Made by a program: the position numbers and the translations under genes
Shown: one piece after another, positions 8,553 through 17,438 of the stretch
Numbering within the stretch: the stretch's first letter is position 1
How the letters are laid out: the number at the start of each line of letters is the position of its first letter
Notes under the pieces: model-generated
What the model was told of the DNA's origin: nothing
Databases searched by the model: none
The model's input: the letters and a program-made list of their open reading frames with translations, nothing else
Assembly (NCBI RefSeq): GCF_027923905.1
Contig: NZ_AP026966.1
Span: 2,047,001 to 2,111,000, forward strand
From: Massilia varians
Lineage (GTDB): Bacteria > Pseudomonadota > Gammaproteobacteria > Burkholderiales > Burkholderiaceae_D
Reading direction: 5' to 3'
DNA: 64,000 bases

Positions 8553-11480
8553 TCAACCGCCCGGCGCCGCGACGGCGGCGCCGGATGCCGCCACCGCCGT
8601 CGCCGCCCCCTTCTCGGGATTGAGCACCACCTGCACGTAGTTCTGCGCGTTGAAGTAGCGCCGCGCCGCCACCCGGATGTCCTCGGCCGACAAGGCCTGC
8701 ACCTGCTTCTCGACGTCCAGGATCGCGCCCGGGTCGGTGCCTTCGCTCAGCGCCGACTGCAGGTGCGACAGCCAGTAGCCGTTCTCGCGCAGCGAGCCGC
8801 GATGGTTCTGGATCCAGTTGCGTTTCACCTTGTCGAGGTCGGCCGCCTCGGGCTCGGTGGCCTGCAGACGCTCGATCTCGGCGAAGGTCGCGGCGATCAC
8901 CTTGTCCACGTTTTCGGGCCCGGTCGGCAGCGTGACGCCGATCGAGTAATTCCCGTACGGGATCTTGCTCAGCACGCCGGAGGCGCCGCCGCCGTAGATC
9001 AGCGCCATCTTTTCGCGCAGCACCTCGATGATGCGCAGGTTGAGCACCTCGAGCAGCGCCGCCAGGCGCAGCTGTTCGGCATCGCTAAACTCGGCCTTGC
9101 CGGTGAAGGTCAGCGACACCGTGCTTTTCGGCTCGGAGCCGCTGCGCACCTCGCGCTTGACCACGCCGGTGGCCGGGCGCAGGCCGACGTCGCGGTAGGC
9201 CACCGTGAGCTCGGGCGTGGGCAGGCTGCCGAGGTAGGTCGCCAGCAGCGGCTTCAGGGCTGCCACGTCGAAACTGCCGACCAGGATGAAGGTGAGGTCG
9301 CGGGCGCTGGAAAAGCGCTGGCGGAAGATCTCGATGCTGCGGTCGAGGTCGATCTGCTCGTATTCCTCGGCCTTCAGGGTGCGCGGCGCGCGCGGGTGCA
9401 TGTTGTACAGCGCCGCCATCACGGCGTCGCCGAAGTGCGCGCCGGGCTGCGCGGCCTGGTTGCGCGCCTGCTCGACCTGCTTGCCGACGTAGGAACGGAA
9501 CAAAGCCTCGTCGCGCCGCACGTCCTGGAATTTCAGCCAGGTCAGCTGCAGCATGGTCTCGATGTCGGTCGCGCCCGAGGCGCCCACTACCACGTCGGTG
9601 TAGTTGGCCAGGCCGACGTTCACCTGGGCCGCCTTGCCCGCCAGGATCTTGCGCATGTCGAGCGGGGTGAAGTCCTTCACCCCCATGCTGGCCACGATCG
9701 CATTGGCGAAGCGCGCATTCAGGATGTCCTGGTCACCGAACAGGCTCTGGCCGCCGAAGCGGGCGGCGCTCATCAAGACCTGGTCGTTGCGGAAGTCGGT
9801 CGGCTTGAGGATCACCTTGACGCCGTTGGACAGACTCAGGCGGGTCAGGCCGAGCGCCTTGTCATGCGACTCGGCCACGATGGCGCCGGGCTTCGGCGGA
9901 CGCTCCATCAGGCGCGCCGCCACCGCCTTCTCGTCGTGCGCCAGGACCTCGGCGCGCTCGGCGCCGGCCACCGCCGCCAGCAACTGGGCGCCTTGCGGGG
10001 TGTCGGGACGGGTCACGCCGGTGTACAGCACCAGCTTGCCCGAATCCGCGGGAATGGTGCGGCGTGCGTAGGCATTGACCTCGTCGAGGCTGATGCCGGG
10101 CAGCAGCTCCCTGACGTAGCGGTATTCGGTGTCGATGCCGGGGATCGCCTCCTGCTGCAGGAAGTTGCGGATGTATTCGGCGGCGTAGGTGCCGGAATCG
10201 CTCTTGGCGCGCTCGTTCCAGGCCTGCTCGTAGTTGCGCATCAGGCTCTTCTTGACCCGCTCCAGCTCCGCCGCGCCGAAGCCGTGGCGGCGCGCGCGCT
10301 CGTTCTCCTCGACCAGGGCGGTGAGCGCCGCTTCGGCGCCGCGCGGTCCCAGCGCGGCCGAGGCGTTGTAGGAGCGGTAGCGCGGGGTCAGCTTGCCGAG
10401 CGAGCTGCTGGCGCCCATGAAGGGCGGCTCCGGCAACTGCGACAGTTCCTGCAGGCGCTGGTTGAGCATGCTTGAAAACAGCGACTGCACCAGGTCGTCG
10501 CGGTAGGCGCGGATGGTGCCGGCCTCGGCCACCGGCTGGACCGGGTAGCGGATCAGCACCGCATTGCCGCTGGCTTCCGGGTCGGTCACCACCAGCGCCT
10601 CGGTGGCCGGGCGTGCGGGAATCTCGGCATAGGCGCGCGGACGCGCCGACACCGGGTTCTTGAGGTGGGCGAAATGCGCCTTGATCAGCTTTTCGGCCTG
10701 CGCCGGGTCGATGTCGCCGACCGCCACCACCGCCATCAGGTCGGGACGGTACCAGTCGCGGTAGAAGCGGGTTAGGGCTTCCGGCTTGAAGCTGCGCAGC
10801 ACCTCTTCGGTGCCGATCGGCAGACGCTCGGCGTATTTCGAGCCGTTGAAGATCGCCGGCATGATCTGCTTGCCCATGCGGTCCGACGCCCCTTTGCCGA
10901 GGCGCAGTTCTTCCAGCACGATGCCGCGCTCCTTCTCGACGGCCTCGGGATCGAAGCGCAGGCCATGGGCCCAGTCTTCCAGCACCTGGAAAGCCTTGGC
11001 CACGTGCTCGGGCTTGTCGGTGGGGATGGGCAGGATGTAGACGGTCTCGTCGAACGAGGTATAGGCGTTCAGGTCGGCGCCGAAGCCGACGCCGATCGAC
11101 TGCAGGTAGGACACCAGCTCATGCTTGCGGAAGTTGGTCGAGCCGTTGAAGGCCATGTGCTCGACAAAATGGGCCATGCCGCGCTGGTCCTCGTCTTCCA
11201 GAATGGAGCCGGCCTTGACCACCAGGCGCAGCTCGAGCTTGCGTTCGGGCCGCGCATTGCGCTGGATGTAATAGGTCAGGCCGTTGGCAAGCTTGCCCAC
11301 CTTGACCTGCGGCCCGACCGGGATCGGCGCGTCCAGGCGCAGCGGCGCAGCCGCGACGGTGCTGGCCTTGGCGGGAGCCGGGGCCGCAAGGGCAAGGCTG
11401 GCCAGCGAGTGCGCACAGAGCAGCGCGGCCAGGCAGAGGGCAGCCGGGCCACTGCGGCCGCGCACGACGTTCTTGCTCAT
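8553..11480 (-). CDS. Periplasmic M16B zinc metallopeptidase (PqqL-like)
   Basis: A 975-residue protein with a signal peptide (residues about 10-33, ending ASLALAAPA) and two tandem M16 halves. The inverted zinc motif is HFVEH, followed by the distal Glu in the block that includes NAYTSFDETVY. The second half (from about residue 530) lacks the zinc motif, as is normal. The start at 11480 (MSKNVVRGRS) is chosen because it gives a normal signal peptide; an ATG 15 codons upstream is possible. Relatives such as E. coli PqqL act on periplasmic peptides, some after uptake of host proteins. It lies 88 bp downstream of a c-di-GMP response regulator on the same strand. Confidence 0.9.
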   Translation of the reverse strand: MSKNVVRGRSGPAALCLAALLCAHSLASLALAAPAPAKASTVAAAPLRLDAPIPVGPQVKVGKLANGLTYYIQRNARPERKLELRLVVKAGSILEDEDQRGMAHFVEHMAFNGSTNFRKHELVSYLQSIGVGFGADLNAYTSFDETVYILPIPTDKPEHVAKAFQVLEDWAHGLRFDPEAVEKERGIVLEELRLGKGASDRMGKQIMPAIFNGSKYAERLPIGTEEVLRSFKPEALTRFYRDWYRPDLMAVVAVGDIDPAQAEKLIKAHFAHLKNPVSARPRAYAEIPARPATEALVVTDPEASGNAVLIRYPVQPVAEAGTIRAYRDDLVQSLFSSMLNQRLQELSQLPEPPFMGASSSLGKLTPRYRSYNASAALGPRGAEAALTALVEENERARRHGFGAAELERVKKSLMRNYEQAWNERAKSDSGTYAAEYIRNFLQQEAIPGIDTEYRYVRELLPGISLDEVNAYARRTIPADSGKLVLYTGVTRPDTPQGAQLLAAVAGAERAEVLAHDEKAVAARLMERPPKPGAIVAESHDKALGLTRLSLSNGVKVILKPTDFRNDQVLMSAARFGGQSLFGDQDILNARFANAIVASMGVKDFTPLDMRKILAGKAAQVNVGLANYTDVVVGASGATDIETMLQLTWLKFQDVRRDEALFRSYVGKQVEQARNQAAQPGAHFGDAVMAALYNMHPRAPRTLKAEEYEQIDLDRSIEIFRQRFSSARDLTFILVGSFDVAALKPLLATYLGSLPTPELTVAYRDVGLRPATGVVKREVRSGSEPKSTVSLTFTGKAEFSDAEQLRLAALLEVLNLRIIEVLREKMALIYGGGASGVLSKIPYGNYSIGVTLPTGPENVDKVIAATFAEIERLQATEPEAADLDKVKRNWIQNHRGSLRENGYWLSHLQSALSEGTDPGAILDVEKQVQALSAEDIRVAARRYFNAQNYVQVVLNPEKGAATAVAASGAAVAAPGG

Positions 11481-11568
11481 CGGGAATCCAATTCTAGGGA
11501 TGAGCATGCATTCTACCGCGCACACCCCGGGAAACTGTTGCGCAGTCGTGTATGCATGCTTGGGAAGA

Positions 11569-14244
11569 TCACAGCGCCACGCGCCCCTTGAACAGCAGCG
11601 CCGCCATCTCGTGGGCCGGCACCGGGCGGCTGTACAGGTAGCCCTGCATCACGTCGCAGCCGATCAGGCCCAGGAAGTCGCGCTGCCCGACCGTTTCCAC
11701 GCCCTCGGCCACGACCGCCAGCGACAGGCCCTGGGCCAGCGCGATGGTGGCCTGGGCGATGGCCGCGCTGCGCTGCTCGGTGGTGATGTTGCGGACAAAG
11801 GTCTGGTCGATCTTCAGCTTGTCGAGCGGGAAGCGCGACAGGTAGCCGAGCGAGGAATAGCCGGTGCCGAAGTCGTCCAGCGAGAGCGACACGCCGAGGG
11901 CGCGCAGCTCGGCCATCTCGGTCTCGGCCACCGCGCTGTCGCCCAGCATCACGCTCTCGGTCAGCTCCACCTCCAGGTAGCGCGGCGCCAGGCCGCTCTC
12001 CATCAGGGCCTTGCGCACGATCGTGCTCACCGCGCCCGACTTGAACTGGTTGGCCGAGACGTTGACGGCAACCCGCACCGGCGGCAGGCCGGCGTTTTGC
12101 CAGGCCTTGTTCTGGAAACAGGCCTGGCGGATCACCCACTCGCCGATCGGGTGGATCAGGCCCGTGTCCTCGGCCAGCGGAATGAAGTCGGCCGGGGAAA
12201 CGGTGCCGATTTCCTCGCTGCGCCAGCGCAGCAGGGCTTCCATGCCCACCACGCTGCCGTCCAGGCGCGAGACCTGGGGCTGGTAGTGCAGGGCCAGCTC
12301 GTCGCGCTCGATCGCGCGCCGCAGGCGCGTCTCCAGCGCCAGCCAGCGCAGCGCCTGGGCATTCATCTCGCCCTTGAAGAAGCGGAAGCCGTTGCGTCCC
12401 GCTTCCTTCATCTCGCTGAGCGCGGCGTCGGCCGCCTTCAGCAGGTCGCCGGGGGCATTGCCGTCGCGCGGGAAGATGCTGATGCCGACGCTGCCGGTGA
12501 CCACCACGTCGTGCCCGTCCACCGAGTGCGGCTGGGCGATGGCGTCGATCAGGCGGCGTGCGGCCATGATGATGTCGTCGTTGTCGTGGCAAGCGGTGAG
12601 CAGCAGCACGAATTCGTCGCCGGACAGGCGCGCCAGGGTGTCGGTCGGACCGGCGATGCTACCGACCCGGCGCGCTACCTCGCGCAGCACGGCGTCGCCC
12701 GCCGCGTGCCCCAGGCTGTCGTTGATGCGCGAGAGGCGGTCGACGTTAAACAAGAGCAATGCGAGCTGGCCGTCGCCCAGCCGTGCGGCGGCCATCGCCT
12801 GCTGCAGGCGGTCGTTGAACAGCGAGCGGTTCGGCAGCAGCGTGAGGGCGTCGTGGTTGGACAGGAAGTCGAGCTGGTGGTGCGCGGCCTTCAGTGCCGA
12901 CAGGTCGGTCGAGACCGAGACGTAGGCGGTCAGCTTGCCGGATTCGTCGCGCACGGCGCTGATGCTGAGGCGCTCCGGATAGACCTCGCCGTTCTTGCGG
13001 CGGTTCCAGATTTCGCCGCGCCACTGGTCTTCCTGCTCGAGGCAGTGCCACATGTCGCGGTAAAACGAGGCGTCGTGCCGGCCCGAGCGCAGGATGCGCG
13101 GGTTCTGGCCCAGTATCTCGGATTCGCGGTAGCCGGTGATCTGCTCGAAGGCGGGGTTGATGGCGACGATGCAGGCCTCGGCATCGGTCATCAGGATGCC
13201 TTCCTGGGTGCTGTCGAAGACCTGGCGCGCCAGGTCGAGCCGGTGCTCGCTGTCGCGCAAGGCCTTGTCGGCATCGGCGCGCGCCAGGGCCTCCAGCTGC
13301 AGCTGGGTGGCGTGGCGCTGCACCACGTCGTATAAATTCAGGTTTTCATAGGCCACCGCCAGCTGGGCGGCCAGCGCGGTGGCCCAGCGCCCCTCCTCGT
13401 CGGTGAAGCTCGGGGCGCCCGGACGGCGCGCGCAGTACAGCCAGCCGTGCGGATGCTGCAGGTCGTGCACCTGCAGGCCGAGGAAGCTGCCCATGGCCGG
13501 ATGGCGGGACGGAATGCCGTCCAGCAGGGGATCGCCCTGGGTCAGGCGCAGCGGAGCCCGGGCGCGCAGCAGCATGCCGGGCAACCGGGCTTCGTCCAGC
13601 GCGTGCGCAACGAGCAGTTCGGGCGCCAGCGCCCAGGTGTCGAGGTGGCGCACGCCGCGTTCGCCCCGGTCGAGCAGGCACAGCGCGGCAAAGTCGGCAT
13701 GCAGCACGCGCCGTGCGGCGTCCAGGAAGGATGCCGCCAGGGTCTCGACGCGGCGCTCGCCGATCAGGGCCAGGCACATGCGTTCCAGCTCGGCCAGGCG
13801 CGCGCCCAGGTCGAAGGGCAGGGCGCGCTCGCGTTCCGGGGCCGAATCCGGCAGCGGCAGCGGCGGAGCGCCCTCGAGCACGCCCAGTTCGGCATTGATG
13901 GCATCGATGATCTGCTGCGGGTCGGCCGGTTTGGGCAAGACGGTGGCGACGCCGCTGCGCGCCGCCATCGCCTTGGTTTCGCGCTCCGCATAGACGGCGG
14001 AGAAGAAGATCACGCGGATGCCGCGCAGGTCGGCGTCCTGGCGCAGCTGCTGGACCAGCTCGTAGCCATCCATGACCGGCATCAGGATGTCGGTAATGAT
14101 CAGGTCGGGACGCCGGGCGCGCGCCAGCGCCAGGGCCTGGGCGCCGTCTTCGGCCTCGAGCAGGCAGTGGCCGGTGAAGCCGAGCAGCGCATTCAGGAAG
14201 GCGCGGTTGCTCGGCCGGTCGTCGACGATCAGAATCGTGGCCAT
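11569..14244 (-). CDS. Response regulator with GAF, PAS, GGDEF and EAL domains
   Basis: An 891-residue protein. The receiver domain occupies residues 1-120 with phosphoacceptor Asp52 (IITDILMPVMDG). A GAF-like region runs about 165-325, PAS about 345-465, GGDEF about 470-635 (SGDEF core) and EAL about 645-891. The EAL domain keeps EALLRW, the AVNVSANQF Asn, [15 protein letters not shown] and AEGVET, so phosphodiesterase activity is likely. The SGDEF variant is often active or GTP-binding. No histidine kinase is adjacent, so it is an orphan regulator of c-di-GMP. The M16 protease gene follows on the same strand. Confidence 0.92.
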   Translation of the reverse strand: MATILIVDDRPSNRAFLNALLGFTGHCLLEAEDGAQALALARARRPDLIITDILMPVMDGYELVQQLRQDADLRGIRVIFFSAVYAERETKAMAARSGVATVLPKPADPQQIIDAINAELGVLEGAPPLPLPDSAPERERALPFDLGARLAELERMCLALIGERRVETLAASFLDAARRVLHADFAALCLLDRGERGVRHLDTWALAPELLVAHALDEARLPGMLLRARAPLRLTQGDPLLDGIPSRHPAMGSFLGLQVHDLQHPHGWLYCARRPGAPSFTDEEGRWATALAAQLAVAYENLNLYDVVQRHATQLQLEALARADADKALRDSEHRLDLARQVFDSTQEGILMTDAEACIVAINPAFEQITGYRESEILGQNPRILRSGRHDASFYRDMWHCLEQEDQWRGEIWNRRKNGEVYPERLSISAVRDESGKLTAYVSVSTDLSALKAAHHQLDFLSNHDALTLLPNRSLFNDRLQQAMAAARLGDGQLALLLFNVDRLSRINDSLGHAAGDAVLREVARRVGSIAGPTDTLARLSGDEFVLLLTACHDNDDIIMAARRLIDAIAQPHSVDGHDVVVTGSVGISIFPRDGNAPGDLLKAADAALSEMKEAGRNGFRFFKGEMNAQALRWLALETRLRRAIERDELALHYQPQVSRLDGSVVGMEALLRWRSEEIGTVSPADFIPLAEDTGLIHPIGEWVIRQACFQNKAWQNAGLPPVRVAVNVSANQFKSGAVSTIVRKALMESGLAPRYLEVELTESVMLGDSAVAETEMAELRALGVSLSLDDFGTGYSSLGYLSRFPLDKLKIDQTFVRNITTEQRSAAIAQATIALAQGLSLAVVAEGVETVGQRDFLGLIGCDVMQGYLYSRPVPAHEMAALLFKGRVAL

Positions 14245-14602
14245 CAGTCCTGGCCCTCCCCTTGCGAAAGCAGGCGGCGGCTGAACGAATGCGGAACGAC
14301 CGCCATGGCTACTCCAGTAAATGGCCGCAGGGCGCCGCGGGAAGGCCTCGGCGCCACATGTGGCCGCAATGTCTTTATCATAATCGAGTCGTGCTTGGAC
14401 GCGCTCTTTGTTGCGTGTCGGAAACTTAGCTTAGCAATTCTCACTGCATGAATATACGCGAATTGTTGCGCGTTGCTTTATGGCAACGGGCGTTGACGAA
14501 TTCGCAGTGCTGTGATGATGAGTATCGCCAGCGCTTCGGTTGAACGACGGTAAATCCTTTAAAATAGCGGATTACGCAAAACTCCCGTTTCAAGGAATCC
14601 GT
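14245..14602. other. Intergenic region between divergent c-di-GMP regulator and ribBA
   Basis: These 358 bases are AT-richer than their surroundings and must hold the divergent promoters. The AT-rich run TTTAAAATAG near 14558 is a plausible -10 region for ribBA. I searched for the FMN riboswitch core (AGGGTGAAATTCCC type) and do not see it. No gene is recognised. Confidence 0.6.
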
Positions 14603-15709
14603 ATGTCTATCTCCAGCACCGAGGAAATCGTTGCCGAATTGCGCGCAGGGCGCATGGTCATTCTTGTCGATGAAGAAGACCGCGAGAACGAGGGCGACCT
14701 GGTGCTTGCCGCCGATTTCGTCACTCCGGAAGCGATCAATTTCATGATCCGCCATGCGCGCGGCCTGGTCTGCCTGACCCTGACCGAGGAGCGCTGCGAC
14801 GAACTGGCGCTGCCGATGATGACCTCGAAGAACGGGACTTCCTTCGGCACCAATTTCACGGTATCGATCGAAGCGGCTGAAGGCGTCACCACCGGTATTT
14901 CCGCGGCCGACCGCGCACGTACTATCCAGGTGGCGGTGAACAAGGGCACGACGCCGGACGACCTGGTCCAGCCGGGCCACATCTTCCCGCTGCGCGCCCA
15001 GAAGGGCGGCGTCCTGATGCGCGCCGGCCATACCGAAGCCGGCTGCGACCTGACCGAGATGGCCGGCCTGACCCCGGCCTCGGTGATCTGCGAGATCATC
15101 AAGGAAGACGGCACCATGGCGCGCCTGCCGGACCTGATCGAATTCGCCAGGGAACACAAGCTGAAGATCGGCACCATCGCCGACCTGATCCATTACCGCA
15201 GCCAGAACGAAAGCCTGGTCGAGCGCGTGGCCGAGCGCCCCCTGAGCACCCCCTACGGCGAGTTCAAGCTGGTCGCCTACCGCGACAAGCCCAGCGGCGC
15301 GGCCCACCTGGCCCTGGTACATGGTGAACTGTCGCGCGACAAGGAAGCCCTGGTGCGCGTGCACCAGCCGGTGTCGATCCTCGACGTGCTGGGCGACTGC
15401 GCCTCGACCCACTCCTGGGACCTGGCCTCGGCCATGAAGGCGATCCAGGGCGGCGAATCGGGCGCCATCGTGCTGCTCAACTGCGGCGAGACCGCCGACC
15501 AGCTGTTCGCGCAGTTCGCCCCGCGCGACACCAGCGCGCGGAGCAGCCGCGCGGCCTCGATGGACCTGCGCACCTACGGCATCGGCGCCCAGATCCTGCG
15601 CAACCTCGGCGTCGGAAAGATGCAGCTGCTGGCCAACCCGCGCAAGATGCCGTCGATGACCGGCTTCGACCTGGAAGTGACGGGCTACCTGCCGCAGCCG
15701 GCGGCGTGA
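14603..15709 (+). CDS. ribBA: 3,4-dihydroxy-2-butanone-4-phosphate synthase fused to a degenerate GTP cyclohydrolase II domain (RibBX type)
   Basis: A 368-residue protein. Residues 1-205 are a complete RibB domain (DEEDRENEGDLVLAAD, HARGLVCLTL, RAGHTEAGCDLTEMAGL), which makes the four-carbon unit of riboflavin. The C-terminal half keeps the RibA fold landmarks (VRVHQPVSILDVLGD, DLRTYGIGAQILRNLGV) but lacks the zinc cysteines of SECLTGD and GSLRCDCG and the catalytic RQEGRGIGL loop. It should therefore not open GTP. Such fusions are known in Proteobacteria as RibBX. The start is the ATG at 14603 with AAGGA upstream. It is followed by ribH and nusB. Confidence 0.93.
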   Translation: MSISSTEEIVAELRAGRMVILVDEEDRENEGDLVLAADFVTPEAINFMIRHARGLVCLTLTEERCDELALPMMTSKNGTSFGTNFTVSIEAAEGVTTGISAADRARTIQVAVNKGTTPDDLVQPGHIFPLRAQKGGVLMRAGHTEAGCDLTEMAGLTPASVICEIIKEDGTMARLPDLIEFAREHKLKIGTIADLIHYRSQNESLVERVAERPLSTPYGEFKLVAYRDKPSGAAHLALVHGELSRDKEALVRVHQPVSILDVLGDCASTHSWDLASAMKAIQGGESGAIVLLNCGETADQLFAQFAPRDTSARSSRAASMDLRTYGIGAQILRNLGVGKMQLLANPRKMPSMTGFDLEVTGYLPQPAA

Positions 15710-15730
15710 GTACGGCGCGTCGGACCAGGA

Positions 15731-15758
15731 ATACACACTAATATATATACACACACAT
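15731..15758. repeat. AT/AC dinucleotide run between ribBA and ribH
   Basis: ATACACACTA is followed by an ATATATATAC run and an ACACACAC run, in an otherwise GC-rich genome. It ends 20 bases before the ribH start and overlaps the leader that would carry its ribosome site. Confidence 0.8.
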
Positions 15759-15777
15759 CGAGAAGAAGAGGTCAGCC

Positions 15778-16257
15778 ATGACGGTAGGAACTTTTGAAAG
15801 CAATCTGGCGGGTGAGGGCCTGCGCATCGGCATCGTGCAGGCACGATTCAACGCCGACATCGGCCACGGCCTGCTGTCGTCCTGCCTGGCCGAACTGAAG
15901 CGCCTGGGCGTGTCCGACGAGGACATCCTCCACATCACCGTGCCGGGTGCGCTGGAAGTGCCGCTGGCCCTGCAGAAGATGGCCGAGACCCAGCAGTTCG
16001 ATGCGCTGATCGCGCTGGGCGCGGTGATCCGCGGCGAGACCTACCACTTCGAGCTGGTGTCGAACGAATCGGGCGCGGGCATCACCCGCATCGGCCTGGA
16101 TTACGGCATGCCGATCGCCAACGCCATCCTCACCACCGAGAACGACGAGCAGGCCGAAGCCCGCATGGCCGAAAAGGGCGCCGACGCGGCGCGCGTCGCG
16201 GTCGAGATGTCGAACCTGCTGTTCGCGCTGGAAGAGCTGCAAGCCGAAGACGAATAA
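15778..16257 (+). CDS. ribH: 6,7-dimethyl-8-ribityllumazine synthase
   Basis: A 159-residue protein that condenses the RibB product with the RibD-pathway product to form lumazine, as an icosahedral or pentameric assembly. Characteristic blocks are [24 protein letters not shown] and [12 protein letters not shown], which contains the catalytic His, then [15 protein letters not shown]. It begins 68 bp after ribBA and is followed after 31 bp by nusB, the usual ribH-nusB pairing. The leader contains AGAAGAAGAGG as a ribosome site. Confidence 0.97.
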   Translation: MTVGTFESNLAGEGLRIGIVQARFNADIGHGLLSSCLAELKRLGVSDEDILHITVPGALEVPLALQKMAETQQFDALIALGAVIRGETYHFELVSNESGAGITRIGLDYGMPIANAILTTENDEQAEARMAEKGADAARVAVEMSNLLFALEELQAEDE

Positions 16258-16288
16258 AAGCGCGCCAAGAATAAAGGAAGGGAAGCAC

Positions 16289-16759
16289 ATGACCGACAAG
16301 ACCACGCACGCCAACCCGAGCAAGAACCGCACGCCGCGTCACCGCGCGCGCGAGTTCGCGCTGCAGGGCCTGTACCAATGGCTGCTCAACAATGAACCGG
16401 CCCGCACGGTCGTCACCAACATCCGCGGTGCCCACGGTTTCGACAAGGCCGACGGCGAATTCTTCAGCGAGCTGCTGAACGGCACCATCGCTACCTCGGT
16501 CGAGCTGCGCGAAGTCATCGCGCCGCTGATCGACCGCGGCGTGGCCGAACTGTCGCCGATCGAGCATGGCGTGCTGCTGCTGGGCGCCTACGAGCTGAAG
16601 AACCATCCGGAAATCCCGTACCGCGTCGTCATCAATGAAGCGGTCGAGCTGACCAAGTCCTTCGGCGGCATCGACGGCCACAAGTACGTCAACGGCGTGC
16701 TGGACAAGCTGGCATCGGCCCTGCGTCCGGACGAAGTGGGAGCGGACGCGCGCCGCTGA
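16289..16759 (+). CDS. nusB: Transcription antitermination factor NusB
   Basis: A 156-residue all-helical protein that binds boxA RNA with NusE (S10) during rRNA antitermination. Family landmarks include RHRAREFALQGLYQWL near residue 20, ELSPIEHGVLLLGAYEL and the C-terminal VINEAVELTKSFGG...KYVNGVLDKLA. GGAAGGGAAG precedes the ATG at 16289. It is the last gene of the ribBA-ribH-nusB unit, ahead of a strong terminator. Confidence 0.97.
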   Translation: MTDKTTHANPSKNRTPRHRAREFALQGLYQWLLNNEPARTVVTNIRGAHGFDKADGEFFSELLNGTIATSVELREVIAPLIDRGVAELSPIEHGVLLLGAYELKNHPEIPYRVVINEAVELTKSFGGIDGHKYVNGVLDKLASALRPDEVGADARR

Positions 16760-16781
16760 TTCCCGACTGTGGATATTGCGC

Positions 16782-16820
16782 AAAAAGCCACCGTGGCACC
16801 GCCCGGTGGCTTTTTTATTT
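16782..16820 (+). terminator. Rho-independent terminator after nusB
   Basis: The stem AAAAAGCCACCG (16782-16793) pairs with CGGTGGCTTTTT (16804-16815), and the T-rich run continues to 16820. The A and T flanks make it potentially bidirectional. Confidence 0.9.
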
Positions 16821-16851
16821 TTCAGCCCGGCGCCTGCGTCGGTTGATTTGA

Positions 16852-16889
16852 CGTCTCATTTGAGCTAACCTGAAGGCTCAAAGGAGACG
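16852..16889 (+). promoter_or_regulatory. Long inverted repeat covering the antitoxin ribosome site (candidate operator or RNA hairpin)
   Basis: The left arm CGTCTC-A-TTTGAGC (16852-16865) matches the right arm GCTCAAA-G-GAGACG (16876-16889) at 13 of 14 positions, with a 10-base spacer. The right arm contains AAAGGAG, the ribosome site of the antitoxin gene starting at 16893. Xre antitoxins of this class usually repress their own promoter through inverted repeats. An RNA hairpin hiding the ribosome site is the alternative. Confidence 0.6.
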
Positions 16890-16892
16890 GTC

Positions 16893-17438
16893 ATGGGTGA
16901 AGCTTTACGTAAGTACGCGGCCCGCCGAGACAAGGACGGATTCGTCGGCGACGCCGAGGCGGCCGTGGCGCGGCCTGGCACGCGGGGCGGAATGGACGCC
17001 GTGATCGAGGCGACCGTTATGCATAGTTTCCAGTCCGGCGCGCGCGAACGCATCGATGAAATCCGGCAGGGCGTTCCAGCCCGCCGCATCGGCGAACTCT
17101 CCGGCGCCATGGACGTCCCCAAGGAGCGCCTCGTCGATTCCCTCGGCTTGTCGCGCGCGACAGTCAACCGCAAGGCGCAACGTGGGGAAGCGCTGTCGCG
17201 CGAGGAATCCGAGCGCGTCGTCGGCATGCAGGCGCTGATAGGGCAGGTGCAGGCCATGGTCGCCGGCGGCGGCGCATCCGACGCCGGCTTCGACGCGGCG
17301 CGCTGGCTGGCACAGTGGCTGGCTCAGCCGCTGCCGGCACTGGGCGGCGACACCCCGGCCAGCTACCTGGATACCGTCGAAGGACAGAAACTGGTCGGCA
17401 AACTGCTGGCAATGGCGGAGAGCGGAGCCTACGCGTGA
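16893..17438 (+). CDS. Xre/MbcA/ParS-type antitoxin of a RES toxin
   Basis: A 181-residue protein. A helix-turn-helix of the Xre-like type occupies about residues 60-115 (IGELSGAMDVPKERLVDSLG, then SRATVNRKAQ), and the C-terminal toxin-binding (MbcA/ParS/Xre) domain contains the FDAARWLAQWLAQPLPALGG block. The gene overlaps the RES gene by four bases (GTGA), the usual coupling. The antitoxin should block the toxin active site and repress the operon. The N-terminal 45 residues are poorly conserved. An inverted repeat covers its ribosome site. Confidence 0.88.
   Translation: MGEALRKYAARRDKDGFVGDAEAAVARPGTRGGMDAVIEATVMHSFQSGARERIDEIRQGVPARRIGELSGAMDVPKERLVDSLGLSRATVNRKAQRGEALSREESERVVGMQALIGQVQAMVAGGGASDAGFDAARWLAQWLAQPLPALGGDTPASYLDTVEGQKLVGKLLAMAESGAYA

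Noticed and set aside
14445..14602. FMN riboswitch before ribBA
   Set aside because: The conserved core sequences are not present in the leader.
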